In this document: one piece after another, positions 18,019 to 32,900 of the stretch
Layout of the letters: every line of letters starts with the position of its first letter
Numbering within the stretch: the stretch's first letter is position 1
From: Paragorgia papillata
Taxonomy: Eukaryota; Cnidaria; Anthozoa; Scleralcyonacea; Coralliidae
Length of the DNA stretch: 64,000 nucleotides
Direction of reading: 5' to 3'
NCBI GenBank assembly: GCA_035771165.1
Contig: JAWNZC010000285.1
Location: 838,501-902,500, forward strand
Made by a program: the position numbers and the translations under genes
The notes under the pieces: generated by a model
Told to the model about the DNA's origin: nothing
Databases searched by the model: none
Seen by the model: the letters and a program-made list of their open reading frames with translations, nothing else

Positions 18019-20933
18019 GGGGGAGAGATTTCGATGGCTTCGGTTATTTTTAACCGGCTTTCCTATATACGAAATTGAAGCTAAATCGATCTTCTTGCTG
18101 GCCCAAGAAAAATTAGAAGTGGCCCAGATCTGGTTCAAGAGTTCGCTTTTAAAGCAAGAAGCCCAAACTGTCAATTACATCGCGCCGGAAACAGAAATCT
18201 TTATTAATTGTAGTTGCCAGCATAGTCTTTGGGGGGGAAATTTCGATGGCTTCTGTTAACTTTAACCAGCTTTCCTATATATCAAATTGAAACTCATTAT
18301 ATCGTCTTGCTGGCCCAAGAAAAATTAGAAGTGGCCCAGATCTGGTTTAAGAGTTATTCGCATAAGCCAAAACTGTGGAGGTATCACCACATTCACTTGG
18401 GGGGGAAATTTCGATGCGTTCTTTTAATTTTAACCGGCTTTCCTATATCAAAATGAAGCTCATTCTATCCTCTTGCTGGCCCAAGAAAAATTAGAAGTGG
18501 CCCAGATCTGGTTCAAGAGTTATTCGCTTTTAAAGCGAGGCGCCCAAACTGTCAATTGCACAGCGCGCTAAAAATAGAACACTTTATTATTAAATTCGTC
18601 GGGATAGTCTTGGGGAAAGATTTCGATGGCTTTTTTTAATATTAACCGGCTTTCCTATATGTCAAATTGAAGCTCATTCTATCCTCTTGCTGGCCCAAGA
18701 AAAATTAGAAGTGGCCCAGATCTGGTTCAAGAGTTATTCGCTTTTAAAGTGAGACGCCCAACCTGTCAATTACACAGCGCGCTTAAAATAGAACACTTTA
18801 TTAACTATATTTCACGACATAGCCTTTGGGGGAGAGATTTCGATGGCTTCGGTTATTTTTAACCGGCTTTCCTATATACGAAATTGAAGCTAAATCGATC
18901 TTCTTGCTGGCCCAAGAAAAATTAGAAGTGGCCCAGATCTGGTTCAAGAGTTATTCGCTTTTAAAGCGAGGCGCCCAAACTGTCAATTGCACAGCGCGCT
19001 AAAAATAGAACACTTTATTATTAAATTCGTCGGGATAGTCTTGGGGAAAGATTTCGATGGCTTTTTTTAATATTAACCGGCTTTCCTATATGTCAAATTG
19101 AAGCTCATTCTATCCTCTTGCTGGCCCAAGAAAAATTAGAAGTGGCCCAGATCTGGTTCAAGAGTTATTCGCTTTTAAAGTGAGACGCCCAACCTGTCAA
19201 TTACACAGCGCGCTTAAAATAGAACACTTTATTAACTATATTTCACGACATAGCCTTTGGGGGAGAGATTTCGATGGCTTCGGTTATTTTTAACCGGCTT
19301 TCCTATATACGAAATTGAAGCTAAATCGATCTTCTTGCTGGCCCAAGAAAAATTAGAAGTGGCCCAGATCTGGTTCAAGAGTTGTTCGCTTTTAAAGCAA
19401 GAAGCCCAAACTGTCAATTACATCGCGCCGGAAACAGAAATCTTTATTAATTGTAGTTGCCAGCATAGTCTTTGGGGGGAAAATTTCGATGGCTTCTGTT
19501 AACTTTAACCAGCTTTCCTATATATCAAATTGAAGCTCATTATATCCTCTTGCTGGCCCAAGAAAAATTAGAAGTGGCCCAGATCTGGTTCAAGAGTTGT
19601 TCGCTTTTAAAGCGAGGCGCCCAAACTGTCAATTGCACAGCGCGCTAAAAATAGAACACTTTATTATTAAATTCGTCGGGATAGTCTTGGGGAAAGATTT
19701 CGATGGCTTTTTTTAATATTAACCGGCTTTCCTATATGTCAAATTGAAGCTCATTCTATCCTCTTGCTGGCCCAAGAAAAATTAGAAGTGGCCCAGATCT
19801 GGTTCAAGAGTTATTCGCTTTTAAAGTGAGACGCCCAACCTGTCAATTACACAGCGCGCTTAAAATAGAACACTTTATTAACTATATTTCACGACATAGC
19901 CTTTGGGGGAGAGATTTCGATGGCTTCGGTTATTTTTAACCGGCTTTCCTATATACGAAATTGAAGCTAAATCGATCTTCTTGCTGGCCCAAGAAAAATT
20001 AGAAGTGGCCCAGATCTGGTTCAAGAGTTATTCGCTTTTAAAGCGAGGCGCCCAAACTGTCAATTGCACAGCGCGCTAAAAATAGAACACTTTATTATTA
20101 AATTCGTCGGGATAGTCTTGGGGAAAGATTTCGATGGCTTTTTTTAATATTAACCGGCTTTCCTATATGTCAAATTGAAGCTCATTCTATCCTCTTGCTG
20201 GCCCAAGAAAAATTAGAAGTGGCCCAGATCTGGTTCAAGAGTTATTCGCTTTTAAAGTGAGACGCCCAACCTGTCAATTACACAGCGCGCTTAAAATAGA
20301 ACACTTTATTAACTATATTTCACGACATAGCCTTTGGGGGAGAGATTTCGATGGCTTCGGTTATTTTTAACCGGCTTTCCTATATACGAAATTGAAGCTA
20401 AATCGATCTTCTTGCTGGCCCAAGAAAAATTAGAAGTGGCCCAGATCTGGTTCAAGAGTTGTTCGCTTTTAAAGCAAGAAGCCCAAACTGTCAATTACAT
20501 CGCGCCGGAAACAGAAATCTTTATTAATTGTAGTTGCCAGCATAGTCTTTGGGGGGAAAATTTCGATGGCTTCTGTTAACTTTAACCAGCTTTCCTATAT
20601 ATCAAATTGAAGCTCATTATATCGTCTTGCTGGCCCAAGAAAAATTAGAAGTGGCCCAGATCTGGTTTATGAGTTATTCGCATAAGCCAAAACTGTGAAG
20701 GTATCACGACATTCACTTGGGGGGAAAATTTCGATGCGTTCTTTTAATTTTAACCGGCTTTCCTATATATCAAAATGAAGCTCATTCTATCCTCTTGCTG
20801 GCCCAAGAAAAATTAGAAGTGGCCCAGATCTGGTTCAAGAGTTATTCGCTTTTAAAGCGAGACGCCCAAACTGTCAATTACACAGCGCGCTAAAAATAGA
20901 ACACTTTATTATTTAATTCGTCGGGATAGTCTT

Positions 20934-21150
20934 GCGGGGAAAATTTCGAAGGGTTATTTTAATTTTAACCGGCTTTCCTATATACCAAAATGAAGCTCAT
21001 TCTATCCTCTTTCTGGCCCAAGAAAAATTAGAAGTGGCCCAGATCTGGTTCAAGAGTTATTCGCTTTTAAAGTGAGACGCCCAACCTGTCAATTACACAG
21101 CGCGCTAAAAATCGAAAACTTTATTAACTATATTTCACGACATAGCCTTT
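20934..21150 (+). repeat. satellite subunit type E (reference copy, about 217 bp)
   Basis: Marks: CGGGGAAAATTTCGAAGGG, TATACCAAAATGAAGC, CCTCTTTCTGGCCC and a D-like 3' end with AAAATCGAAAAC. It takes the place of D in many units of the middle and right parts of the array. Confidence 0.9.
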
Positions 21151-22779
21151 GGGGGAGAGATTTCGATGGCTTCGGTTATTTTTAACCGGCTTTCCTATAT
21201 ACGAAATTGAAGCTAAATCGATCTTCTTGCTGGCCCAAGAAAAATTAGAAGTGGCCCAGATCTGGTTCAAGAGTTGTTCGCTTTTAAAGCAAGAAGCCCA
21301 AACTGTCAATTACATCGCGCCGGAAACAGAAATCTTTATTAATTGTAGTTGCCAGCATAGTCTTTGGGGGAAAATTTTCGATGGCTTCTGTTAACTTTAA
21401 CCAGCTTTCCTATATATCAAATTGAAGCTCATTATATCGTCTTGCTGGCCCAAGAAAAATTAGAAGTGGCCCAGATCTGGTTTAAGAGTTATTCGCATAA
21501 GCCAAAACTGTGAAGGTATCACCACATTCACTTGGGGGGGAAATTTCGATGCGTTCTTTTAATTTTAACCGGCTTTCCTATATATCAAAATGAAGCTCAT
21601 TCTATCCTCTTGCTGGCCCAAGAAAAATTAGAAGTGGCCCAGATCTGGTTCAAGAGTTATTCGCTTTTAAAGCGAGACGCCCAAACTGTCAATTGCACAG
21701 CGCGCTAAAAATAGAACACTTTATTATTAAATTCGTCGGGATAGTCTTGGGGAAAGATTTCGATGGCTTTTTTTAATATTAACCGGCTTTCCTATATGTC
21801 AAATTGAAGCTCATTCTATCCTCTTGCTGGCCCAAGAAAAATTAGAAGTGGCCCAGATCTGGTTCAAGAGTTATTCGCTTTTAAAGTGAGACGCCCAACC
21901 TGTCAATTACACAGCGCGCTAAAAATCGAACACTTTATTAACTATATTTCACGACATAGCCTTTGGGGGAGAGATTTCGATGGCTTCGGTTATTTTTAAC
22001 CGGCTTTCCTATATACGAAATTGAAGCTAAATCGATCTTCTTGCTGGCCCAAGAAAAATTAGAAGTGGCCCAGATCTGGTTCAAGAGTTGTTCGCTTTTA
22101 AAGCAAGAAGCCCAAACTGTCAATTACATCGCGCCGGAAACAGAAATCTTTATTAATTGTAGTTGCCAGCATAGTCTTTGGGGGGAAAATTTCATTGGCT
22201 TCTGTTAACTTTAACCAGCTTTCCTATATATCAAATTGAAGCTCATTATATCGTCTTGCTGGCCCAAGAAAAATTAGAAGTGGCCCGGATCTGGTTTAAG
22301 AGTTATTCGCATAAGCCAAAACTGTGAAGGTATCACCACATTCACTTGGGGGGGAAATTTCGATGCGTTCTTTTAATTTTAACCGGCTTTCCTATATATC
22401 AAAATGAAGCTCATTCTATCCTCTTGCTGGCCCAAGAAAAATTAGAAGTGGCCCAGATCTGGTTCAAGAGTTATTCGCTTTTAAAGCGAGACGCCCAAAC
22501 TGTCAATTACACAGCGCGCTAAAAATAGAACACTTTATTATTTAATTCGTCGGGATAGTCTTGCGGGGAAAATTTCGAAGGGTTATTTTAATTTTAACCG
22601 GCTTTCCTATATACCAAAATGAAGCTCATTCTATCCTCTTTCTGGCCCAAGAAAAATTAGAAGTGGCCCAGATCTGGTTCAAGAGTTATTCGCTTTTAAA
22701 GTGAGACGCCCAACCTGTCAATTACACAGCGCGCTAAAAATCGAAAACTTTATTAACTATATTTCACGACATAGCCTTT

Positions 22780-23426
22780 GGGGGAGAGATTTCGATGGCT
22801 TCGGTTATTTTTAACCGGCTTTCCTATATACGAAATTGAAGCTAAATCGATCTTCTTGCTGGCCCAAGAAAAATTAGAAGTGGCCCAGATCTGGTTCAAG
22901 AGTTGTTCGCTTTTAAAGCAAGAAGCCCAAACTGTCAATTACATCGCGCCGGAAACAGAAATCTTTATTAATTGTAGTTGCCAGCATAGTCTTTGGGGGG
23001 AAAATTTCGATGGCTTCTGTTAACTTTAACCAGCTTTCCTATATATCAAATTGAAGCTCATTATATCGTCTTGCTGGCCCAAGAAAAATTAGAAGTGGCC
23101 CAGATCTGGTTCAAGAGTTATTCGCTTTTAAAGCGCGACGCCCAAACTGTCAATTACACAGCGCGCTAAAAATAGAACAATTTATTATTTAATTCGTCGG
23201 GATAGTCTTGTGGGGAAAATTTCGAAGGGTTATTTTAATTTTAACCGGCTTTCCTATATACCAAAATGCAGCTGATTCTATCCTCTTTCTGGCCCAAGAA
23301 AAATTAGAAGTGGCCCAGATCTGGTTCAAGAGTTATTCGCTTTTAAAGTGAGACGCCCAACCTGTCAATTACACAGCGCGCTAAAAATCGAAAACTTTAT
23401 TAACTATATTTCACGACATAGCCTTT
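22780..23426 (+). repeat. reference 647-bp higher-order unit (A-B/C hybrid-E)
   Basis: A is followed by a subunit with B-type 5' half and C-type 3' half, then E. The switch again lies in the common core. Other 647-bp units start at 23427, 31455, 32918, 34380, 35027 and nearby. Confidence 0.88.
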
Positions 23427-26400
23427 GGGGGAGAGATTTCGATGGCTTCGGTTATTTTTAACCGGCTTTCCTATATACGAAATTGAAGCTAAATCGATCT
23501 TCTTGCTGGCCCAAGAAAAATTAGAAGTGGCCCAGATCTGGTTCAAGAGTTGTTCGCTTTTAAAGCAAGAAGCCCAAACTGTCAATTACATCGCGCCGGA
23601 AAAAGAAATCTTTATTAATTGTAGTTGCCAGCATAGTCTTTGGGGGGAAAATTTCGATGGCTTCTGTTAACTTTTAACCAGCTTTCCTATATATCAAATT
23701 GAAGCTCATTCTATCCTCTTGCTGGCCCAAGAAAAATTAGAAGTGGCCCAGATCTGGTTCAAGAGTTATTCGCTTTTAAAGCGAGACGCCCAAACTGTCA
23801 ATTACACAGCGCGCTAAAAATAGAACAATTTATTATTTAATTCGTCGGGATAGTCTTGTGGGGAAAATTTCGAAGGGTTATTTTAATTTTAACCGGCTTT
23901 CCTATATACCAAAATGCAGCTCATTCTATCCTCTTTCTGGCCCAAGAAAAATTAGAAGTGGCCCAGATCTGGTTCAAGAGTTATTCGCTTTTAAAGTGAG
24001 ACGCCCAACCTGTCAATTACACAGCGCGCTAAAAATCGAAAACTTTATTAACTATATTTCACGACATAGCCTTTGGGGGAGAGATTTCGATGGCTTCGGT
24101 TATTTTTAACCGGCTTTCCTATATACGAAATTGAAGCTAAATCGATCTTCTTGCTGGCCCAAGAAAAATTAGAAGTGGCCCAGATCTGGTTCAAGAGTTG
24201 TTCGCTTTTAAAGCAAGAAGCCCAAACTGTCAATTACATCGCGCCGGAAACAGAAATCTTTATTAATTGTAGTTGCCAGCATAGTCTTTGGGGGAAAAAT
24301 TTCGATGGCTTCTGTTAACTTTAACCAGCTTTCCTATATATCAAATTGAAGCTCATTATATCGTCTTGCTGGCCCAAGAAAAATTAGAAGTGGCCCAGAT
24401 CTGGTTTAAGAGTTATTCGCATAAGCCAAAACTGTGAAGGTATCACCACATTCACTTGGGGGGAAAATTTCGATGCGTTCTTTTAATTTTAACCGGCTTT
24501 CCTATATATCAAAATGAAGCTCATTCTATCCTCTTGCTGGCCCAAGAAAAATTAGAAGTGGCCCAGATCTGGTTCAAGAGTTATTCGCTTTTAAAGCGAG
24601 ACGCCCAAACTGTCAATTGCACAGCGCGCTAAAAATAGAACACTTTATTATTAAATTCGTCGGGATAGTCTTGGGGAAAGATTTCGATGGCTTTTTTTAA
24701 TATTAACCGGCTTTCCTATATGTCAAATTGAAGCTCATTCTATCCTCTTGCTGGCCCAAGAAAAATTAGAAGTGGCCCAGATCTGGTTCAAGAGTTATTC
24801 GCTTTTAAAGTGAGACGCCCAACCTGTCAATTACACAGCGCGCTAAAAATAGAACACTTTATTAACTATATTTCACGACATAGCCTTTGGGGGAGAGATT
24901 TCGATGGCTTCGGTTATTTTTAACCGGCTTTCCTATATACGAAATTGAAGCTAAATCTATCTTCTTGCTGGCCCAAGAAAAATTAGAAGTGGCCCAGATT
25001 TGGTTCAAGAGTTGTTCGCTTTTAAAGCAAGAAGCCCAAACTGTCAATTACATCGCGCCGGAAACAGAAATCTTTATTAATTGTACTTGCCGACATAGTC
25101 TTTGGGGGGAAAATTTCGATGGCTTCTGTTAACTTTAACCAGCTTTGCTATATATGAAATTGAAGCTCATTATATCGTCTTGCTGGCCCAAGAAAAATTA
25201 GAAGTGGCCCAGATCTGGTTTAAGAGTTATTCGCAAACGCCGAAACTGTGAAGGTATCATCACATTCACTTGGGGAGAAAATTTCGATGGGTTCTTTTAA
25301 TTTTAACCGGCTTTCCGATATATCAAAATGAAGCTCATTCTATCCTCTTGCTGGCCCAAGAAAAATTAGAAGTGGCCCAGATCTGGTTCAAGAGTTATTT
25401 GCTTTTAAAGCGAGACGCCCAAACTGTCAATTACACAGCGCGCTAAAAATCGAAAACTTTATTAACTATATTTCACGACATAGCCTTTGGGGGAGAGATT
25501 TCGATGGCTTCGGTTATTTTTAACCGGCTTTCCTATATACGAAATTGAAGCTAAATCGATCTTCTTGCTGGCCCAAGAAAAATTAGAAGTGGCCCAGATC
25601 TGGTTCAAGAGTTGTTCGCTTTTAAAGCAAGAAGCCCAAACTGTCAATTACATCGCGCCGGAAACAGAAATCTTTATTAATTGTAGTTGCCAGCATAGTC
25701 TTTGGGGGGGAAATTTCGATGGCTTCTGTTAACTTTAACCAGCTTTCCTATATATCAAATTGAAGCTCATTATATCGTCTTGCTGGCCCAAGAAAAATTA
25801 GAAGTGGCCCAGATCTGGTTTAAGAGTTATTCGCATAAGCCAAAACTGTGGAGGTATCACCACATTCACTTGGGGGGGAAATTTCGATGCGTTCTTTTAA
25901 TTTTAACCGGCTTTCCTATATATCAAAATGAAGCTCATTCTATCCTCTTGCTGGCCCAAGAAAAATTAGAAGTGGCCCAGATCTGGTTCAAGAGTTATTC
26001 GCTTTTAAAGTGAGACGCCCAACCTGTCAATTACACAGCGCGCTTAAAATAGAACACTTTATTAACTATATTTCACGACATAGCCTTTGGGGGAGAGATT
26101 TCGATGGCTTCGGTTATTTTTAACCGGCTTTCCTATATACGAAATTGAAGCTAAATCGATCTTCTTGCTGGCCCAAGAAAAATTAGAAGTGGCCCAGATC
26201 TGGTTCAAGAGTTGTTCGCTTTTAAAGCAAGAAGCCCAAACTGTCAATTACATCGCGCCGGAAACAGAAATCTTTATTAATTGTAGTTGCCAGCATAGTC
26301 TTTGGGGGGGAAATTTCGATGGCTTCTGTTAACTTTAACCAGCTTTCCTATATATCAAATTGAAACTCATTATATCGTCTTGCTGGCCCAAGAAAAATTA

Positions 26401-29400
26401 GAAGTGGCCCAGATCTGGTTTAAGAGTTATTCGCATAAGCCAAAACTGTGGAGGTATCACCACATTCACTTGGGGGGGGAAATTTCGATGCGTTCTTTTA
26501 ATTTTAACCGGCTTTCCTATATATCAAAATGAAGCTCATTCTATCCTCTTGCTGGCCCAAGAAAAATTAGAAGTGGCCCAGATCTGGTTCAAGAGTTATT
26601 CGCTTTTAAAGCGAGACGCCCAAACTGTCAATTGCACAGCGCGCTAAAAATAGAACACTTTATTATTAAATTCGTCGGGATAGTCTTGGGGAAAGATTTC
26701 GATGGCTTTTTTTAATATTAACCGGCTTTCCTATATGTCAAATTGAAGCTCATTCTATCCTCTTGCTGGCCCAAGAAAAATTAGAAGTGGCCCAGATCTG
26801 GTTCAAGAGTTATTCGCTTTTAAAGTGAGACGCCCAACCTGTCAATTACACAGCGCGCTAAAAATCGAACACTTTATTAACTATATTTCACGACATAGCC
26901 TTTGGGGGAGAGATTTCGATGGCTTCGGTTATTTTTAACCGGCTTTCCTATATACGAAATTGAAGCTAAATCGATCTTCTTGCTGGCCCAAGAAAAATTA
27001 GAAGTGGCCCAGATCTGGTTCAAGAGTTATTCGCTTTTAAAGCGAGGCGCCCAAACTGTCAATTGCACAGCGCGCTAAAAATAGAACACTTTATTATTAA
27101 ATTCGTCGGGATAGTCTTGGGGAAAGATTTCGATGGCTTTTTTTAATATTAACCGGCTTTCCTATATGTCAAATTGAAGCTCATTCTATCCTCTTGCTGG
27201 CCCAAGAAAAATTAGAAGTGGCCCAGATCTGGTTCAAGAGTTATTCGCTTTTAAAGTGAGACGCCCAACCTGTCAATTACACAGCGCGCTTAAAATAGAA
27301 CACTTTATTAACTATATTTCACGACATAGCCTTTGGGGGAGAGATTTCGATGGCTTCGGTTATTTTTAACCGGCTTTCCTATATACGAAATTGAAGCTAA
27401 ATCGATCTTCTTGCTGGCCCAAGAAAAATTAGAAGTGGCCCAGATCTGGTTCAAGAGTTATTCGCTTTTAAAGCGAGACGCCCAAACTGTCAATTGCACA
27501 GCGCGCTAAAAATAGAACACTTTATTATTAAATTCGTCGGGATAGTCTTGGGGAAAGATTTCGATGGTTTTTTTTAATATTAACCGGCTTTCCTATATGT
27601 CAAATTGAAGCTCATTCTATCCTCTTGCTGGCCCAAGAAAAATTAGAAGTGGCCCAGATCTGGTTCAAGAGTTATTCGCTTTTAAAGTGAGACGCCCAAC
27701 CTGTCAATTACACAGCGCGCTTAAAATAGAACACTTTATTAACTATATTTCACGACATAGCCTTTGGGGGAGAGATTTCGATGGCTTCGGTTATTTTTAA
27801 CCGGCTTTCCTATATACGAAATTGAAGCTAAATCGATCTTCTTGCTGGCCCAAGAAAAATTAGAAGTGGCCCAGATCTGGTTCAAGAGTTGTTCGCTTTT
27901 AAAGCAAGAAGCCCAAACTGTCAATTACATCGCGCCGGAAACAGAAATCTTTATTAATTGTAGTTGCCAGCATAGTCTTTGGGGGGAAAATTTCGATGGC
28001 TTCTGTTAACTTTAACCAGCTTTCCTATATATCAAATTGAAGCTCATTATATCGTCTTGCTGGCCCAAGAAAAATTAGAAGTGGCCCAGATCTGGTTTAT
28101 GAGTTATTCGCATAAGCCAAAACTGTGAAGGTATCACGACATTCACTTGGGGGGAAAATTTCGATGCGTTCTTTTAATTTTAACCGGCTTTCCTATATAT
28201 CAAAATGAAGCTCATTCTATCCTCTTGCTGGCCCAAGAAAAATTAGAAGTGGCCCAGATCTGGTTCAAGAGTTATTCGCTTTTAAAGCGAGACGCCCAAA
28301 CTGTCAATTACACAGCGCGCTAAAAATAGAACACTTTATTATTTAATTCGTCGGGATAGTCTTGGGGGAAAATTTCGAAGGGTTATTTTAATTTTAACCG
28401 GCTTTCCTATATACCAAAATGAAGCTCATTCTATCCTCTTTCTGGCCCAAGAAAAATTAGAAGTGGCCCAGATCTGGTTCAAGAGTTATTCGCTTTTAAA
28501 GTGAGACGCCCAACCTGTCAATTACACAGCGCGCTAAAAATCGAAAACTTTATTAACTATATTTCACGACATAGCCTTTGGGGGAGAGATTTCGATGGCT
28601 TCGGTTATTTTTAACCGGCTTTCCTATATACGAAATTGAAGCTAAATCGATCTTCTTGCTGGCCCAAGAAAAATTAGAGGTGGCCCAGATCTGGTTCAAG
28701 AGTTGTTCGCTTTTAAAGCAAGAAGCCCAAACTGTCAATTACATCGCGCCGGAAACAGAAATCTTTATTAATTGTAGTTGCCAGCATAGTCTTTGGGGGA
28801 ATTTCGATGGCTTCTGTTAACTTTAACCAGCTTTCCTATATATCAAATTGAAGCTCATTATATCGTCTTGCTGGCCCAAGAAAAATTAGAAGTGGCCCAG
28901 ATCTGGTTTAAGAGTTATTCGCATAAGCCAAAACTGTGAAGGTATCACCACATTCACTTGGGGGGGAAATTTCGATGCGTTCTTTTAATTTTAACCGGCT
29001 TTCCTATATATCAAAATGAAGCTCATTCTATCCTCTTGCTGGCCCAAGAAAAATTAGAAGTGGCCCAGATCTGGTTCAAGAGTTATTCGCTTTTAAAGCG
29101 AGACGCCCAAACTGTCAATTGCACAGCGCGCTAAAAATAGAACACTTTATTATTAAATTCGTCGGGATAGTCTTGGGGAAAGATTTCGATGGCTTTTTTT
29201 AATATTAACCGGCTTTCCTATATGTCAAATTGAAGCTCATTCTATCCTCTTGCTGGCCCAAGAAAAATTAGAAGTGGCCCAGATCTGGTTCAAGAGTTAT
29301 TCGCTTTTAAAGTGAGACGCCCAACCTGTCAATTACACAGCGCGCTAAAAATCGAACACTTTATTAACTATATTTCACGACATAGCCTTTGGGGGAGAGA

Positions 29401-29990
29401 TTTCGATGGCTTCGGTTATTTTTAACCGGCTTTCCTATATACGAAATTGAAGCTAAATCGATCTTCTTGCTGGCCCAAGAAAAATTAGAAGTGGCCCAGA
29501 TCTGGTTCAAGAGTTGTTCGCTTTTAAAGCAAGAAGCCCAAACTGTCAATTACATCGCGCCGGAAACAGAAATCTTTATTAATTGTAGTTGCCAGCATAG
29601 TCTTTGGGGGGAAAATTTCATTGGCTTCTGTTAACTTTAACCAGCTTTCCTATATATCAAATTGAAGCTCATTATATCGTCTTGCTGGCCCAAGAAAAAT
29701 TAGAAGTGGCCCAGATCTGGTTTAAGAGTTATTCGCATAAGCCAAAACTGTGAAGGTATCACCACATTCACTTGGGGGGAAAATTTCGATGCGTTCTTTT
29801 AATTTTAACCGGCTTTCCTATATATCAAAATGAAGCTCATTCTATCCTCTTTCTGGCCCAAGAAAAATTAGAAGTGGCCCAGATCTGGTTCAAGAGTTAT
29901 TCGCTTTTAAAGCGAGACGCCCAACCTGTCAATTACACAGCGCGCTAAAAATAGAACACTTTATTAACTATATTTCACGACATAGCCTTT

Positions 29991-32900
29991 GGGGGAGAGA
30001 TTTCGATGGCTTCGGTTATTTTTAACCGGCTTTCCTATATACGAAATTGAAGCTAAATCGATCTTCTTGCTGGCCCAAGAAAAATTAGAAGTGGCCCAGA
30101 TCTGGTTCAAGAGTTGTTCGCTTTTAAAGCAAGAAGCCCAAACTGTCAATTACATCGCGCCGGAAACAGAAATCTTTATTAATTGTAGTTGCCAGCATAG
30201 TCTTTCGGGGGAAAATTTCGATGGCTTCTGTTAACTTTAACCAGCTTTCCTATATATCAAATTGAAGCTCATTATATCGTCTTGCTGGCCCAAGAAAAAT
30301 TAGAAGTGGCCCAGATCTGGTTCAAGAGTTATTCGCTTTTAAAGCGCGACGCCCAAACTGTCAATTACACAGCGCGCTAAAAATAGAACACTTTATTATT
30401 TAATTCGTCGGGATAGTCTTGCGGGGAAAATTTCGAAGGGTTATTTTAATTTTAACCGGCTTTCCTATATACCAAAATGAAGCTCATTCTATCCTCTTTC
30501 TGGCCCAAGAAAAATTAGAAGTGGCCCAGATCTGGTTCAAGAGTTATTCGCTTTTAAAGTGAGACGCCCAAACCTGTCAATTACACAGCGCGCTAAAAAT
30601 CGAAAACTTTATTAACTATATTTCACGACATAGCCTTTGGGGGAGAGATTTCGATGGCTTCGGTTATTTTTAACCGGCTTTCCTATATACGAAATTGAAG
30701 CTAAATCGATCTTCTTGCTGGCCCAAGAAAAATTAGAAGTGGCCCAGATCTGGTTCAAGAGTTGTTCGCTTTTAAAGCAAGAAGCCCAAACTGTCAATTA
30801 CATCGCGCCGGAAACAGAAATCTTTATTAATTGTAGTTGCCAGCATAGTCTTTGGGGGGAAAATTTCGATGGCTTCTGTTAACTTTAACCAGCTTTCCTA
30901 TATATCAAATTGAAGCTCATTATATCGTCTTGCTGGCCCAAGAAAAATTAGAAGTGGCCCAGATCTGGTTTAAGAGTTATTCGCATAAGCCAAAACTGTG
31001 AAGGTATCACCACATTCACTTGGGGGGAAAATTTCGATGCGTTCTTTTAATTTTAACCGGCTTTCCTATATATCAAAATGAAGCTCATTCTATCCTCTTG
31101 CTGGCCCAAGAAAAAATTAGAAGTGGCCCAGATCTGGTTCAAGAGTTATTCGCTTTTAAAGCGAGACGCCCAAACTGTCAATTACACAGCGCGCTAAAAA
31201 TAGAACACTTTATTATTTAATTCGTCGGGATAGTCTTGCGGGGAAAATTTCGAAGGGTTATTTTAATTTTAACCGGCTTTCCTATATACCAAAATGAAGC
31301 TCATTCTATCCTCTTTCTGGCCCAAGAAAAATTAGAAGTGGCCCAGATCTGGTTCAAGAGTTATTCGCTTTTAAAGTGAGACGCCCAACCTGTCAATTAC
31401 ACAGCGCGCTAAAAATCGAAAACTTTATTAACTATATTTCACGACATAGCCTTTGGGGGAGAGATTTCGATGGCTTCGGTTATTTTTAACCGGCTTTCCT
31501 ATATACGAAATTGAAGCTAAATCGATCTTCTTGCTGGCCCAAGAAAAATTAGAAGTGGCCCAGATCTGGTTCAAGAGTTGTTCGCTTTTAAAGCAAGAAG
31601 CCCAAACTGTCAATTACATCGCGCCGGAAACAGAAATCTTTATTAATTGTAGTTGCCAGCATAGTCTTTGGGGGGAAAATTTCGATGGCTTCTGTTAACT
31701 TTAACCAGCTTTCCTATATATCAAATTGAAGCTCATTCTATCCTCTTGCTGGCCCAAGAAAAATTAGAAGTGGCCCAGATCTGGTTCAAGAGTTATTCGC
31801 TTTTAAAGCGAGACGCCCAAACTGTCAATTACACAGCGCGCTAAAAATAGAACAATTTATTATTTAATTCGTCGGGATAGTCTTGTGGGGAAAATTTCGA
31901 AGGGTTATTTTAATTTTAACCGGCTTTCCTATATACCAAAATGAAGCTCATTCTATCCTCTTTCTGGCCCAAGAAAAATTAGAAGTGGCCCAGATCTGGT
32001 TCAAGAGTTATTCGCTTTTAAAGTGAGACGCCCAACCTGTCAATTACACAGCGCGCTAAAAATCGAAAACTTTATTAACTATATTTCACGACATAGCCTT
32101 TGGGGGAGAGATTTCGATGGCTTCGGTTATTTTTAACCGGCTTTCCTATATACGAAATTGAAGCTAAATCGATCTTCTTGCTGGCCCAAGAAAAATTAGA
32201 AGTGGCCCAGATCTGGTTCAAGAGTTGTTCGCTTTTAAAGCAAGAAGCCCAAACTGTCAATTACATCGCGCCGGAAACAGAAATCTTTATTAATTGTAGT
32301 TGCCAGCATAGTCTTTGGGGGAAAAATTTCGATGGCTTCTGTTAACTTTAACCAGCTTTCCTATATATCAAATTGAAGCTCATTATATCGTCTTGCTGGC
32401 CCAAGAAAAATTAGAAGTGGCCCAGATCTGGTTTAAGAGTTATTCGCATAAGCCAAAACTGTGAAGGTATCACCACATTCACTTGGGGGGGAAAATTTCG
32501 ATGCGTTCTTTTAATTTTAACCGGCTTTCCTATATATCAAAATGAAGCTCATTCTATCCTCTTGCTGGCCCAAGAAAAATTAGAAGTGGCCCAGATCTGG
32601 TTCAAGAGTTATTCGCTTTTAAAGCGAGACGCCCAAACTGTCAATTACACAGCGCGCTAAAAATAGAACACTTTATTATTTAATTCGTCGGGATAGTCTT
32701 GCGGGGAAAATTTCGAAGGGTCATTTTAATTTTAACCGGCTTTCCTATATACCAAAATGAAGCTCATTCTATCCTCTTTCTGGCCCAAGAAAAATTAGAA
32801 GTGGCCCAGATCTGGTTCAAGAGTTATTCGCTTTTAAAGTGAGACGCCCAACCTGTCAATTACACAGCGCGCTAAAAATCGAAAACTTTATTAACTATAT